Numbered from the stretch's first letter, positions 44,115 through 57,850 are shown. The stretch is 64,000 nucleotides of DNA from Panax quinquefolius (GCA_020205615.1 CM035152.1:115468950-115532949), one strand, 5' to 3'. Notes: a model not told the origin generated them from the sequence alone. Translations and numbers: made by a program.

Positions 44115-46539
44115 TATAAAGAACGAGAATTTTATACGATTATATATGTATATTTTTACGAATAAATTTTTTTTAGCATATAAGTGAATATGTGAATTAA
44201 ATGAGTTAATTTAATTATTTTAAGTTAACTAAGATGAATACTTAATCAATTTGATTAAAGAAGAGTAAGATAAGTGATGTTGAGAATTAACATAACTTGA
44301 ATGGTAAATTAAAAGATTTATAATCTTTAATGGATTAAATTGATATGACTAATATAAAGACATTATATGATTATGTAATAACTTATTAAGCCAATTAGGG
44401 CTAATTAAGTTAATGAATTAATGTAACAATAAGGAAGGTCAAGAAATAAGTATATTAAATTATTTAACAATATATATGAAACACTTTGTGTTATATATTG
44501 AATATGTGATTAAATGTAAAGAATAATTATTTATCAATGATGATAAATATGTTATGACATATGTAGGAGTGTGTATATATGAATAAATAAATAAATATAT
44601 ATATATTATGATGTATATACATTTATTTATTATATATAGTGAATTAAAAAGAAAGCTTTATAACCTAATATTATATATATTGGGAATATGGATTAAATAA
44701 CCCAAGGGTTGTAGTATTAAAGAATTTTAGTATTTGAAATATATATTAACCTAAGAGATTAATTTTGTCATCTCAATTTATTATTTATTGTGAACCTAAT
44801 TAATAAAAGTTTAAATTGGGTTATATAATTAAATTTATGTAAGTGAACATTTAAAATCCTAAATGAGTGGATTAGGAACCCTAATTAAATAATTAGGGTA
44901 ATATAAAATTAGTGTGTTGAACCCATAATATTTTACATGGCCCAAAAACAAATTAATTAGAGAGCCCAATTGAATTATTGGATAGCCCAAATTTGGCCCA
45001 ACTTGAGAGGGACTTTTATGTCATTTGATTAAGCAAATTTAGCAATTAAAAATAAATCAAAAATGGGCAAAATAGGGGGGAGGTACCCGGCCACTTAAGG
45101 GAGAGTATGGCATGTGATGTTAATTATTTTGCTTCACTCAAATTGTCAAATTGGGTTTCCTAATACATTTAGGTGTCATTAATCTATTTGGCCACAACAT
45201 TTTTCCAAATTTGCAAGCAAGTAAGGAAGAGATAAGAGAGAGAGGAGTGGTAGAAAACATAGACATATAGGAGTGTATGTATGTATTTTTTCTAACTTAT
45301 TCTTCTCTCATTAGTAAACAAACTTACTTCTCATTTCCTAAAATTTACTCACAAAACAAAACAAATAGAAAAAGAAAAAGAAAGAGAGAGGAACCGTGGG
45401 GATACATGAAGGAAGGAGGAGAAATTTCTTCATACACCCAAGATTCATCTCATATATCGGAAGGAAGAAGGAAGAAAGCCATAAATGAAGGTATAAGAAA
45501 ATCAAACCCTAAACTAGTTTATTTTCTTTTATTTAATTTGTTTTTGATAAAATAAAGATCTAAGGTTTCCAAAACTCAAAAACCTTATATTTACATGTTA
45601 ATGAGTGTTTTATATTTAGATCTAATCATTTTGGGTGTTTTAATGTTGATCAAAAGGTAGAAAAGAAAAATAGGTTTTCTAGTTTAGAAAACCCTAATCT
45701 TTCTCTACTTTGAAAATCCACCATTTTAAATCTACACCTTCTTTTTGTGATCCGTAAAAGAGGGGTGCTAGATATGTAAGTTAAATATTAAACCCAAGTG
45801 GTAGCACTAAAAACTGTTGATTTTACAAGCTTTGGCAGCCACTTTAGTACAAACAGTCCAGTTAAAAGAAAAAAACTGTTAAAAGGGTTTTCGGCCTATT
45901 TTTTTGTAAGGCGGTTTCGTCATTTTTCTTAACTCTAAAAATTTTGTAAAAATTTGGTAGGATAGTATGATGAGTTATCTAGATCCAGTCCAAAGATGAC
46001 TATATTTGGATGTGTAGAATGAGAGTTATGGAATTTACAAGGAAGGACTATTTTAAATGTAAAACAAAATAACTTTTTCTGTGCAACTCCAAATATTGTG
46101 AAATTGTTACTGGAAGTACATATACATAACAGAAATAACTCCTGAAAATTTCATAATTTTTTAACTTAAAAACTGTTCATGATAATTGTTGCAAGATCGG
46201 ACTATTTTGGTCATTTTAAAAATAGTAAATGAAATCCAAAAATTCTAGAAAAATTATATGTTCATCATGATACCATTTACTGATAATTTCCAGAAAATAA
46301 GAATTTTCAGAACTGTTTTAGTATTTTTCATGGATGTGTTTGAGTTATAAATAAAAAAGAATAATAAGTTATGCAATGTCATAAATGGCAAAAATATAAT
46401 TTTATGACTTAGAGAGCCTAAATATGATGTGTTCAAATTTTTTGAGGGTATTTTGGTCATTTTTGATGAGATATTATATTTATGGCATATTAGGGTTTTA
46501 AAAATAAAGTAATTAGTAAAGGGTAAACAATTAGAATAA

Positions 46540-47190
46540 ATTGTTTATTAGTATAATAAATGATTAAAATATTATTAAGAGATTAATAATATTAAATTAA
46601 GATATTATTAAGTAATTAATAATATTTATATGAGAATTAAATTAAAATATTATTAAATGATTAATAATTAGATAATGATTTAAAATATTATTAAATGATT
46701 AATAATATTAAATTAAAGTTAAATTAAAATATTATTAAATGATTATTAATATTAGATTAAATTTAAATATTATTAAATAATTAATAATATTTATTGATTT
46801 AAAATATTTTATTAGATTAAAGTTAAATAATAATATTATTAAATGATTAATAATATTATTAATATTAAAGAATGGTTAATATTTATAGGTTAAAATATTA
46901 AATATTGATTAAAATATTATTAATTGATTAATAATATTAGTAATTGGTTAAGATGTGATTAATATACTGAAATATTTTTAAGTGATTAATAATATTATCA
47001 AGTGATTAAAATATTATTAAATAATTAATAATATTAATAAGGGATTAAAATATTATTAAATGGTTAACAATATTAGAAAGTGAATAAAATATTATTAAAG
47101 GATTAATAATATTAGACAAGAGTTTAAGACAATGGTTATATGATAACAATATTATCAAGGGATGATAATATTCCTAATGAGTAAGGTATT
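46540..47190. repeat. ATTATTAA-type AT-rich degenerate tandem repeats
   Basis: About 650 bases of imperfect repeats of the type TTAAAATATTATTAAATGATTAATAATATT. The related run in the Chromo-B LTR is at 19640-20310 in inverse orientation. Confidence 0.75.
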
Positions 47191-47315
47191 ATTGAATGTT
47201 TGATTACATGAGTACATGTTAGATAATTTATTACAAGAATAGTAGTGTTATGATTTATAATATGTTACGCTAATTGCGAGACCAATATTATTGATTATAG
47301 GTCTTTCAGACGCAA

Positions 47316-47542
47316 CTAAGTTATATTGTGTAGCAATAGTCAACAGCAAGGGTAAGTTTCCTAACTCAAACCTGAGTTATTACTTTTCAAACAAGTCCGT
47401 GGATAATTATTGATGATTATTCCGCATCTTAGATTGTTATTGAATATTCGAATGTATTTTAATTTCTTTGACTTAAATTTGAATTATTATTTACCATCAT
47501 GTTAAGTGGGTAATTATTGCTGATTATACCACATCTAAGTTT
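47316..47542 (+). repeat. Left copy of ~225-bp host duplication flanking copia
   Basis: CTAAGTTATATTGTGTAGC to ACATCTAAGTTT. It matches 56467-56693 with about ten substitutions by eye. Confidence 0.85.
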
Positions 47543-49174
47543 CCACCCATGTGTTTGGCCTCTAGAGGTGATCCACCAAGGAAAATAAGAATTCAAGAAG
47601 AAGGGTATTGGCTCAACCCTAGTTTTTTTATCTACATAGAAAGGCGTACTCTCCAACAAATTGGAATTATGTCGTTTGTTGAAAAAGTCAAACAACCCCC
47701 ACCACCCATAATAAGACTCCTCTTATTTATAGATGTGGGCAACCCACCTTAACAATTAAGGAATTGAGATTTATTTAATTAATTAAATTCTTTTAATTAA
47801 TTAAGCTCTCCTAATCTTATTAGGGATAATTAATTAAACTCTTTTAACTAATTTTTCTTCCTAATCCAATTAGGAATAAATGAGAGTACTTATATTAAAT
47901 TAATTCCTAAACTCTTTTAGAAATTAAAATAATAATAATTGTAATAATATTAATAAGACTCTCTTATTAATTTATATTTAATATTTCTAAAATATTAAAT
48001 AATAAATATTAAGCTATTTAATTTATTCTATCACCATAGATTAAATTAAATATACATAACATATTATTACGATTATGCCATTAACTTCTTAAATAATTAT
48101 TCTTCCTTTTTGTGGTGTGACCCTTTAGGTTCTCCATATTAAACAGGTTGTGAATAAATCAATTAGAACAATTCTAATCTTATTTAAATAAATAAATTAA
48201 ATAATTAATTTATTTAAATAAATAATATTTATTCTACAATAGGGATAAGCCTCCTAGCGATCAACGACTTTCCAGATAATATAGATTTCAACATTAATCA
48301 TTAAAGAACCTTTGAGTAAATAGTTACCGTGACAATTCAATCCTTCCACCATACAATGTCCCAATTAAATATAAAGGCATGGAATTACTCATCAAGTCTT
48401 ATTTTATTTAATTATATGTATTTCGACTCTTAAATGCACAACTCCAAATAATGCAAATTAGAAACTCCTTTCTAATTTCATTACGCGCCGCCAAGGACTC
48501 TTTGGGTTGTCATTTATCGAATCACATAGGACATTTCTCTTCTTTTATTAGAAGTGGTAGATTCTTTATTGATCATACATTATCTCCATGTACAACTTAT
48601 TATACCCAAGCATACCCTTTGATATACCCTAAGGGTCTTAAGGGATAAGTCAAAGTATAACTCATCATACACAAGATACTATGATGATCTCAAGTCCAAG
48701 GATTACTTGTACTACTATCACTCTGAGAATTCCTATTGACGAGCAAATAAAACTCCATTAGGTATTCCTTAGCGAGCCATATTCGATGAACTTATTCTCT
48801 AATAAGCACCTACATACTTGCTTTAGTGTCTCCACAATAAATGATCGTGAGATCAATCATCCTCATCCAATGAAGCAAGTAGCGTATGTACCAATCTATC
48901 CAGGATTCACTAATCCCCAATTTAGTAATCCAACGATTGGGAACTATTTTAGTTTTAAGCTTTTAAGAATTTAGATCTCATTAGAATGGTCATCATCATT
49001 ATTCTAAAAGCATTGCTTAAAACTATGGGTTTATCACATATTATAAAACAAACATCATGTAGATAATTAAAAGCCTTTAATAAATTAATACTTTTTATTA
49101 ATAAATGAATAAGATTGTTACAAAGTATATGCTTTATCATCAAACATGATTGGCTTGTGTGCATACTACTTTCA
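47543..49174 (-). repeat. Copia 3' LTR, truncated
   Basis: Colinear with 54840-56466 at high identity, but the part equivalent to 54591-54839 is missing. It is preceded on its right by ATCTCCCAC, the inverted purine tract. Confidence 0.88.
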
Positions 49175-51440
49175 ATCTCCCACTTGCACTAAAGCCAATC
49201 GTCATGGTATCTTATACTCTTCTTCTCTAAGTGAAGATTATCCTGCTGTTGGATAAGCTTTAGTTAATGGATATGTAATGTTGTTCATGAGAGTCCACTA
49301 TCTCTATAGTGATTTCCCATCTTTCAATGATTCTTATAATCAAATGAAAGTGCCACAACACGTGTTTAGATCCAAGATGAGACTTAGGAACTATTCCTAG
49401 TTCTGTAATGAACTTTTATCCAAACAATCAACTTGTAGCTTCATTTATAGCTATATACTTTGTCTTTATCACTAAACCAAAGAACTCTTTCTTTGTTTGG
49501 AACCTTTCAATTCACTACACCTTTATTCAAGGTAGCCCTTTACCTTAAAGTGGATTTTTCATCGTCTTGGTGTCTCGAAAAACTTGAGTCTGTTAAGCCC
49601 TCTAGTTTTAATTTAGACCCACCATGAATATGATCACATCCTTAGTGTGGGTTAAGCACTTTAAGATATTTTTCAGCGACTCATAGTGAACTTCTCCATA
49701 ATATGACTGATCAACATCAGGTCTCGTACATTTCATTGCATACATGATTGTCACTCATGCGACCTCTCTTTTCAGGAGTCTGTGGGGACTATTAAGAGAG
49801 ATACACTCCATGGCTCATCAACATAAGACATCTCTTGGAGTTTGTCATGCTAAACGACTTTAGCATCAAATGAATATATGTTCCTTGGGTTAAGTCGAGC
49901 ATCCTCTTAAATCTATCTATATAGATTTATATCCCCAATTAAGATACTCTTCCAAATCATTCATTGAGGAATGTTTAGACAAATTTATCTTTACTGATTG
50001 TAGCATTGGTATGTAATTCCTCATCAGTAGTATATCAACATATAATACTAGAAATTTCACACGCTCCCATCGACCCTTTTGTACACACTAGAAGTCTTAC
50101 CTCATCGAATGTAACTCGGATCATCATCTTCTATGATGTGTACCTCATCATCATCATCCATGATGAATCCATACCTCCTAGGTATCTTTGGTACTATTCG
50201 ATTTACGATTGGTTTGTGATACAATAGTCTATCTACGAGTTCCACTTATTTGACTTATAGTGTTTTGTGGATCATGAACTTTTCAAGATCTATAATCCTC
50301 CCACTAGCCCTTTCAATGATAAACACCTTTATCTTAGAGAAGGCAGTGTTTCGCAACAAACACCTTTTGCTAAGTAGGATTATAGAACACATTACCCTAA
50401 ACTTACTTTAGGATGTTCCACAAATCAGACATGTCAAATTTTGTCCCAAGCTTATCCTTTGAAACCTTTTCACATAAGTGGACTTCACATAAATTCGGAC
50501 AACCCCTTATCTTAACATACTTAAGATTAGGAATCCTCCCCGTCCATAACTTTTATGGAGTCTTGGGGTAGGATTTAGAGGTTACCATTTTTACGTGAGA
50601 TATCGACCATTTCTAGGACATGACCCTAGAAGGATCTTTGGAATGTCGGTAAAATCATTTTGGAATACCTATGTTCAACAAGGTATGATTTTTCCTTTCG
50701 GATACATCAATCAATTATTACGTATCATAAGGTGCCCATTATGAGAAAAACCATTTGAGATGATCTAGAAACTTATTGCACAAGTATTTATTCCTTGATC
50801 TAATCAAAGAATCTTAATACTTTGCCAATTTGTTTCACTTACGAATTCTTTGAACCTTTCAAATAATTCACACTTGTATTTTAGCAAATACACACATTCA
50901 ACTCTTTGAATGATCATCTCCTTTTCTTATACTAATTTGTTCGATATGCAAAATTATTTTCATGTAAGTCAGTATACAAAATCTATTAAGTAACATTTCA
51001 GTTCTATACAAAACATTATTATTATAAATAGAACAACAATTGTTCTTAACTATAATACCAAAGATTTCATTGTCCAACAATAAAATGGAAATAATATTTT
51101 AACAAGAACGGAATACAATAACAACTTATTGACTTAATAGATTTGCGTAGGCATTGCTAAACTATAAGTTTCTATAGCTAATGCAAAGCAACCTTTGCTT
51201 CATTTTCCACACATAGGATTACTTATCTTTGTTTAACTTTCTATACGCTTGGTCCCTTCATAAATCTATATTTATGATAACCAAAGTCGGTATCCAATAC
51301 CCAAGTAGAACCTTGACTTAAAAGAAAATTTATTTCAATCATGAACAAAAAGCGTATTTAGCAAAACTTCATTAAGCTTCTTTGGTTAGCCTCGCAAGAT
51401 GCTTCTTCCAGTTTCTTTCCGATTGTCCGGGCTTATTGCG
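49175..51440 (-). pseudogene. Copia pol remnants: zinc knuckle, integrase, RT, RNase H
   Basis: Going down the minus strand: zinc knuckle remnant (about 51440-51395); integrase end and linker at about 50520-50240 (IRGCPNLCEVHL, DKLGTKFDMSDL, FVAKHCLL); RT with FLVLYVDILLM (about 50065-50030), where relatives have YVDDILL, so one catalytic Asp is missing; IPMLQSVK; and the later RT motif AVMYAMKCTRPDVDQS (about 49755-49700). Stops and frame changes occur throughout, and no open frame exceeds about 70 codons. Domain order is copia type. Confidence 0.8.
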
Positions 51441-51649
51441 GTGGAAGCAAACTCCTTTGCTATCCGTATCGAGTTTTGTTCTTATTTTCCTTTGTTTACG
51501 CCTTTACATTTACCTTCTTTGAATCGTTCTTCTTTTCGGAAGATCCTTTGGCCCCTACCAAGAAGAGACATGGTCTTTCTTGGTTGGAAAGTGACTCTCA
51601 TCATTTTTCAACATGTTAAGCAAATCAAAGAAAGGCGATATCTAGCTTG

Positions 51650-52185
51650 TTCATATGAAAAATTCACAACAATTGTGAAAGGAGTCGGGGAGTGAGTGCA
51701 AGATCAAATCTTGGCTCAACTCCCCATCCATGACAAAACCCGATTGTCCTAATTGTTCAATCAAATTGATCATGTGTTTTAGAGCTTTTGTATGCATCTT
51801 TATAGTGCCATTGGCCATTCTAGATCGGAAGAGCTCCTTAGATATGTCGATATCTATCGATCCTACTTTCCTCACCATCAACTACTTGATGTGCGGGAAT
51901 ATAGTAGTAGCATCCATAGTTTCATCTTGATTTGAAGCTCGTTCGTTACTCATGGATGCGAGCATGATGCATTGAGCCAACTGTGCATCATCTTGCCACT
52001 TTCTAAAAGTAGCAATCTCTTCCTCAGAGGCATTGTTTGCAACCATTGCAGGGATAGGCGTATTAAGGACATAAGATAGCTTTTCAGCCATGAGAACTTT
52101 TCTCAATTTCCTTAACCAATTCGTTTAATTGATTCCGATTAATTTAGCATCTAATATGCTTCGCGATGATAGTAATTTTAGACAT
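51650..52185 (-). pseudogene. gag: Copia gag
   Basis: Minus-strand start at 52185 (MSKITIIAK). After small frame slips the frame 52106-51882 reads AEKLSYVLNTPIPAMVANNA, EEIATFRKWQDDAQLAQCIM and LASMSN. Frame 51881-51651 continues SRMANGTIKMHTKALKHMIN, LIEQLGQSGFVMDGELSQDL and ILHSLPDSFHNCCEFFI, the conserved copia Gag core. It would package element RNA. A stop separates the two frames. The expected zinc knuckle follows near 51445-51395 with CFHRNKPGQSER, where relatives have a second Cys. Confidence 0.85.
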
Positions 52186-54576
52186 TGTAAAATTTCGTAA
52201 ATGAATTTGTAATTAACAACATTTTAACATACATTCTTTTATTAATTACCAAAATAATTTAGGTCTTGTTTTTAAATTGGTATCTCCCACTATTTTCTTC
52301 AAACTATATTACCCTCACTTATATAGTTAAGCAAAAATCTAATTAAAGATTTGCTAGTGAGAATAAGGATCCCATTTCAAATGTATATAGCCTTGTGGTG
52401 ACACAACAAACTATATATAAATAAATAGGTAGACAACTTTTGTCAATTACATCAACTATGCAACTCCTTGTATTTTTCCTCTTAGATTATTTTGATCAGT
52501 GGTGGCACATCCGAATCAAAATTATCCAAGTTAAGTCCGACCTAGCACTCCATATATTCAAAAAGAAAAATATCATCCTTGTGGTGACACAACAAAACAA
52601 TATTGTTCAATTTTCTTTATAAGCATCAAATGTGATAAATTAACATCTTAAATACTTAATACTTGCCTTGTGGTGACACAACAAACTCATATTAAATATT
52701 CAATACTCTATTAATTTTATCATGCTAGAAAGGCGACGTTCGATATTCCAAATATCTTTGAACGCTTAGGACTTAATATAAAAATGAGGGGTTTGTTATT
52801 AATTTGTCTCATCTTGTTTAGCAGCGCACGCACATATATATATAAAATACGCGTCATATTAATGAACATCAAGACATGTTTGCATAATATATAATATATA
52901 TAGTATAAGCATGCACATATAGAATACTATATTCTACCGGATTGATTATGGACTTTTATTCTAGTTTGGTTCACTAGAGCCACCAAGTGAACCAAAAGGT
53001 CAAACCCTATGGGTGCAAGAAATAATATTTAAATATAACTATTACATTTAAACCTAGGGCTCTATTACAAAGCGGGTCTTGAGGGCTTCTTGTCCTTGAT
53101 CTCTAATTCTTCAAAATTAATTCTAAATATTCCTATTACAAAACTATTTTAAAATAAATAGAAACCTTGATCGTGATCGAGGGAAGTACATAGGAGGAGA
53201 TAGAATTTACATTAAGAAAAAATTAGAGAAGGCGAGGTACGCAACCCCATTTAATAAAATCCATACATTCATGCATCCAACTAAAATAAAATCCAATCAC
53301 ATTAGTCGATAGTCCATAATCAATCTCATTTATTATCATACACATCATCATATGCATCAATAAATAACATTCATCTTATGAATAATAAACATTTAATATA
53401 TATATATTGATATCATTTAATGGGCAAAATTAGTTAGTATAAAATCTAATTTTGAATCAAAATAAACTCCTTTATTTTAATCCAAATTTAAATCAAAATA
53501 AAACCATTTTATTTTAATTTATCTAATTTTGAATAAAATAAACTATTTTATTTTAATCAAAATATTTAATCAAAATAAACTCCTTTATTTTAATTAATTA
53601 TGGAATCCAATTCAAGTAATAAAATAATCTTTAATTAAAATAAACTCTTTTATTTTAATTAATTATGGAATTCAATTCCATGTAAAAAAAAATATTAAAG
53701 GAAACACAGATTATCTTTTCCTATTCACAAATAAACTCCTTTATTTTGAATAATATGAAATCTTATTCCATATTTAAATAAACTCCTTTATTTAAGGAAA
53801 CATGGATTCTCTTTCCTATTCACAAATAAACTCTTTTATTTTGAATAATATGAAATCTATTTCATATCTAAATAAACTCCTTTATTTAAGGAAAGATGGA
53901 ATACAATTTCAACTCCAATTAGTTATCATGGAATCAAATTCCAACTCTAATTAGTTAGCATGAAATTTAATTTTAAAATTAAAATAAACCTATTATTTTA
54001 AAATTAAAATAAACTTTTATTTTAAGATTAAAATAAATATTTTATTTTAATTATATAAAATTATTATATATATATATATATAAATATATATTACGTAATA
54101 AATATAAATATATATTACGTAATATATATATATATATATATATATAATCTGCAAATGAAAAATGGTTAATAACGTAAATCATGTAACTTTTAAATCAAGA
54201 TGTGCTCCCCGATTTCAGTGCATTGCCTTAGCATTACTTAATTGTAACATTTTTTTTTAAATCTGTTAGCAGCAGGAAACATAAAAAACAAAAAAAAATG
54301 AATCACTTGCACTTTTAAAAAAAAGGGAAAAGCCGAAAGTGATTGCTAACCTGTTATTCAATATTACACGGAAATCATGTAAAGATTCGTCATTACGCAA
54401 TGTAATTAAATAACAGGATCAAATACGATTCTTAACAACTTTTGATTTCCATTTTTTTTTTTTTTTAATTTTTTTTTAAAAATTTTATACAATAAAATTA
54501 TGCCCAATTAAATTGTTCTAAACACATATCAATATACATATTAAATTTGAACAATTAATAATTTGCATAAAGGTTT
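52186..54576 (-). other. Copia 5' leader with hairpin and AT-rich repeats
   Basis: 2.4 kb without coding sequence. A 20-base repeat beginning CCTTGTGGTGACACAAC occurs at 52391-52410, 52577-52596 and 52666-52685. Between 53440 and 54060 the palindrome-like AAAATAAACTCCTTTATTTT recurs many times. (TA)n tracts lie at 54066-54081 and 54120-54147. T-rich and A-rich runs are at 54449-54480. Confidence 0.7.
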
Positions 54577-54589
54577 GGCTCTGATACCA
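54577..54589 (-). other. Copia primer-binding site (tRNA-Met type)
   Basis: GGCTCTGATACCA on the plus strand is TGGTATCAGAGCC on the sense strand, directly after the 5' LTR end. Confidence 0.9.
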
Positions 54590-54590
54590 C

Positions 54591-56466
54591 TGTTAGGTTT
54601 GTAATATTCATGAAAGCAATCAAATTGCATAAATTAAGCTAAGCGTGTAAAATCGAGTTTTAAAATTTACAAACCATATACCGGATCACCCTTTATGCAT
54701 AATTATTAATTAAGCGAAAAGATAAAGAATAAAATCGTACCCTTGAAGATCGAGCTTCCTCGGTACAAATTCACCTCAATCCTTTTTAGCGTTCAACTTG
54801 AATCCACCGGGTTTGGTTCTTTCCTTTGATCAACGTTAGCCACCCATGTGTTTGGCCTCTAGAGGTGATCCACCAAGGAAAAATAAGAATTCAAGAAGAA
54901 GGGGTATTGGCTCAACCCTAGTTTTCTATCTCTATAGAAAGGGCGTACTCTCCAACAAATTGGAATTATGTCGTTTGTTGAAAAAGTCAACAACCCTCAC
55001 CACCCATAATAAGACTCCTCTTATTTATAGATGTGGGCAACCCACCTTAACAATTAAGGAATTGGGATTTATTTAATTAATTAAATTCTTTTAATTAATT
55101 AAGCTCCCTAATCTTATTAGGGATAATTAATTAAACTCTTTTAACTAATTTTTCTTCCAAATCCAATTAGGAATAAATGAGAGTACTTATATTAAATTAA
55201 TTCCTAAACTCTTTTTGAAATTAAAATAATAATAATTGTAATAATATTAATAAGACTCCTCTTATTAATTTATATTTAATATTTCTAAAATATTAAATAA
55301 TAAATATTAAGCTATTTAATTTATTTTATCACCATAGATTAAATTAAATATACATAACATATTATTACGATTATGCCATTAACTTCTTAAATAATTATTC
55401 TTCCTTTTATGGTGTGACCCTTTAGGTTCTCCATATTAAGCCGATTGTGAATAAATCAATTAGAACAATTCTAATCTTATTTAAATAAATAAATTAAATA
55501 ATTAATTTATTTAAATAAATAATATTTATTCTACAATAGGGATAAGCCTCCTAACGATCAACGACTTTCCGAGATAATATAGATTTCAACATTAATCATT
55601 AAAGAACCTTTGAGTAAATAGTTCTGTCTAATTCAATCCTTCCACCATACTGATGTCCCGATTAAATATAAGACATGGAATTTTTGTCAAGTCTTATTTT
55701 ATTTAATTATATGTATTTCGACTCTTAAATGCACAACTCCAAATAATGCAAATTAGAAACTCCTTTCTAATTTTATTCGCCTTGGCCAAGGACTCTTTGG
55801 GTTGTCATTTATCGAATCACATAGGACATTCTCTTCTTTTATTAGAAGTGGTAGATTCTTTATTGATCATACATTATCTCCATATACAACTTATTATACC
55901 CAAGCATACCCTTTGATATACCCTAAGGGTCTTAAGGAATAAGTCAAAGTATAACTCATCATACACAAGATACTATGATGATCTCAAGTCCAAGGATTAC
56001 TTGTACTACTATCACTCTGAGAATTCCTATTGGACAGCAAATAAAACTCCATTAGGTATTCCTTAGCGAGCCACGTTCGTTGAACTTATTCTCTAATAAG
56101 CACCTACATACTTGCTTTAGTGTCTCCACACAAATGATCGTGAGATCAATCATCCTCATCCGATGAGCAAAGAAGCGTATGTACCAATCTATCCGGATTC
56201 ACTAATCCCCAATTTAGTAATCCAACGATTGGGAACTATTTTAGTTTTAAGCTTTCTAAGAATTTAGATCTCATTAGAATGATCATCATCATTATTCTAA
56301 AAGCATTGCTTAAAACTATGGGTTTATCACATATTATAAAACAGCATCATGTAGATAATTAAAAGCCTTTAATAAATTAATACTTTTTATTAATAAATGA
56401 ATAAGATTGTTACAAAGTATATGCTTTATCATCAAACATGATTGGCTTGTGTGCATACTACTTTCA
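54591..56466 (-). repeat. Copia 5' LTR (complete)
   Basis: 1876 bp, TGTTAGGTTTG at the left and CTACTTTCA at the right, so TGAAAG...CTAACA on the sense strand. The primer site lies one base beyond. Confidence 0.88.
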
Positions 56467-56693
56467 CTAAGTTATATTGTGTAGCAGTAGTCAACGGCAA
56501 AGGTAAGTTTCCTAACTCAAACTTGAGTTATTACTTTTCAAACAAGTCCGTGGATAATTATTGATGATTATTCTGCATCTAAGATTGTTATTGAATATTC
56601 GAATGTATTGTAATTTCTTTGAATTAAATTCGAATTATTATTTACCATCATGTTAAGTGGGTAATTATTGCTGATTATACAACATCTAAGTTT
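56467..56693 (+). repeat. Right copy of ~225-bp host duplication flanking copia
   Basis: Begins at the base after the copia LTR end (CTAAGTTATATTGTG) and runs to ACATCTAAGTTT, after which the host LTR continues with ATTATTAATC. Confidence 0.85.
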
Positions 56694-57850
56694 ATTATTA
56701 ATCATTCGCAATTAATGCAAGTTCATTAACTCAAATTGAGCTTTAAATTTCAAAAGTGTGACTGATGGATAACTATTGTTGGTTATTCGTATATCTACAA
56801 ATAGTATTATTGATTGCAAATAGGGCAATTAATTTCTGCCTATTATGGAATAGCTTTTGAGCTAGGTCTTAGCTAATTATTTTGGCGAGACGAACATTTG
56901 TTGAAACTTAATACGTTCTAGTATTTGAACTAGGATGTTATTAAAAGATCAATGCCAATTATTTCGGCTAGATTGATATAGATATTAGATGTTGAAATCA
57001 TAACACTTCTTTAAATCCAAACTGTATTGTTGTGGTACGGACTCTTGATGTAAGACTAAGATTAATAACCTTGTGCTCGGACATCCGGCTGTTGCGTTAT
57101 GTTTGTTTATTATGCATAATATTGGGTACAAAGGGGTTGGCCACTCCAGGTACTTGCAGAGAGTTATAGTTTAGTTTTTATTTCTAACTTATAATTCTCG
57201 GGTTTAGTATTGTATATACTGGTAATTCCCCTAAGAGTTCATGATCAAATTGTGATCACTCAACATAAAAATCTAGGTATATCCCACTTTGTTATTGTAG
57301 TATTATTATCTCTTGTTAGTCAATTTAACAGTATTGAAACTTCGTAAGAGTTTTACTCTTTCATCATTGAATTGTTGTTTAGCGTGAAAGTCGATAAAGT
57401 CTTGTTATTGATAAATGATTTATTCAGCTACTTCGAAATGTTGAGTATTATTGAATTCTTATCGAATCTAGACTTTAATATTCTTGATTTAATTTCTTAT
57501 TGAATGCTTTAACTTGCGGAGCAAACTCGTTGCTCACTCTTGCTTAAATATAACATTTTAGCTAATGATAAGGTAGCAGGAGGGGCAGATAAGGACAAGG
57601 GCAAGGACAAAATGCTGGAGTAGTTATTATAACTTTAATTAGTATGTTAATTGTGTGTAAACCTTTTTGTATAACTGAAGGAATGTATGTTATGTTAAGG
57701 GTAAATAACCTGGGATATTGTATTAAGGATATTAATTAATGATATGTATGATGTTATTCATAAATGAATGGGTAGTTAGATGTTATTTATATGATGGATC
57801 GTGAGCACCAAAACTCGGGGGTTAGGTAACCTGGATTTGGGGGTGTCATA

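Larger units (their letters stand above)
47543..56466 (-). mobile_element. Ty1/copia retrotransposon (minus strand), degenerate
   Basis: The 5' LTR (minus strand) is 56466-54591. The tRNA-Met-type primer site is at 54589-54577. A 2.4-kb leader precedes gag (52185-51650), zinc knuckle, integrase, RT and RNase H remnants, a purine tract and a 3' LTR at 49174-47543. The gag and RT motifs and the gene order with integrase before RT identify copia; length and LTR size fit Tork/Angela-like elements. The 3' LTR lacks its last ~249 bp. A ~225-bp stretch of host LTR is present on both sides instead of a short target-site duplication. Confidence 0.88.
44115..57850 (+). repeat. Solo LTR with non-canonical TA...TA ends, split by a copia element
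   Basis: It starts TATAAAGAACGAGAATTTTA and ends GGGGGTGTCATA, with exact target-site duplication TGAAC at 44110-44114 and 57851-57855. Without the copia insertion it is about 4.6 kb. Its start is colinear with the Chromo-B LTR start (TGTAATAACCAAGAATTTTA), and further blocks match, including the ATTATTAA repeat run (46540-47190) and the GAGCAAACT...TTGCTCAC region near 57520. No internal retrotransposon sequence remains. It contains no supported gene; short ORFs in it are chance. Confidence 0.82.

Noticed and set aside
45277..45555. 92-codon frame in the solo LTR
   Set aside because: Low-complexity Lys/Arg/Glu stretch within an LTR, no homologous frame in the related Chromo-B LTR.
46540..47190. 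Possible CRISPR-like or satellite array of ATTATTAA units
   Set aside because: Units are irregular and without unique spacers; a homologous run sits inside the Chromo-B LTR, so it is LTR-internal low-complexity DNA in a eukaryotic context.
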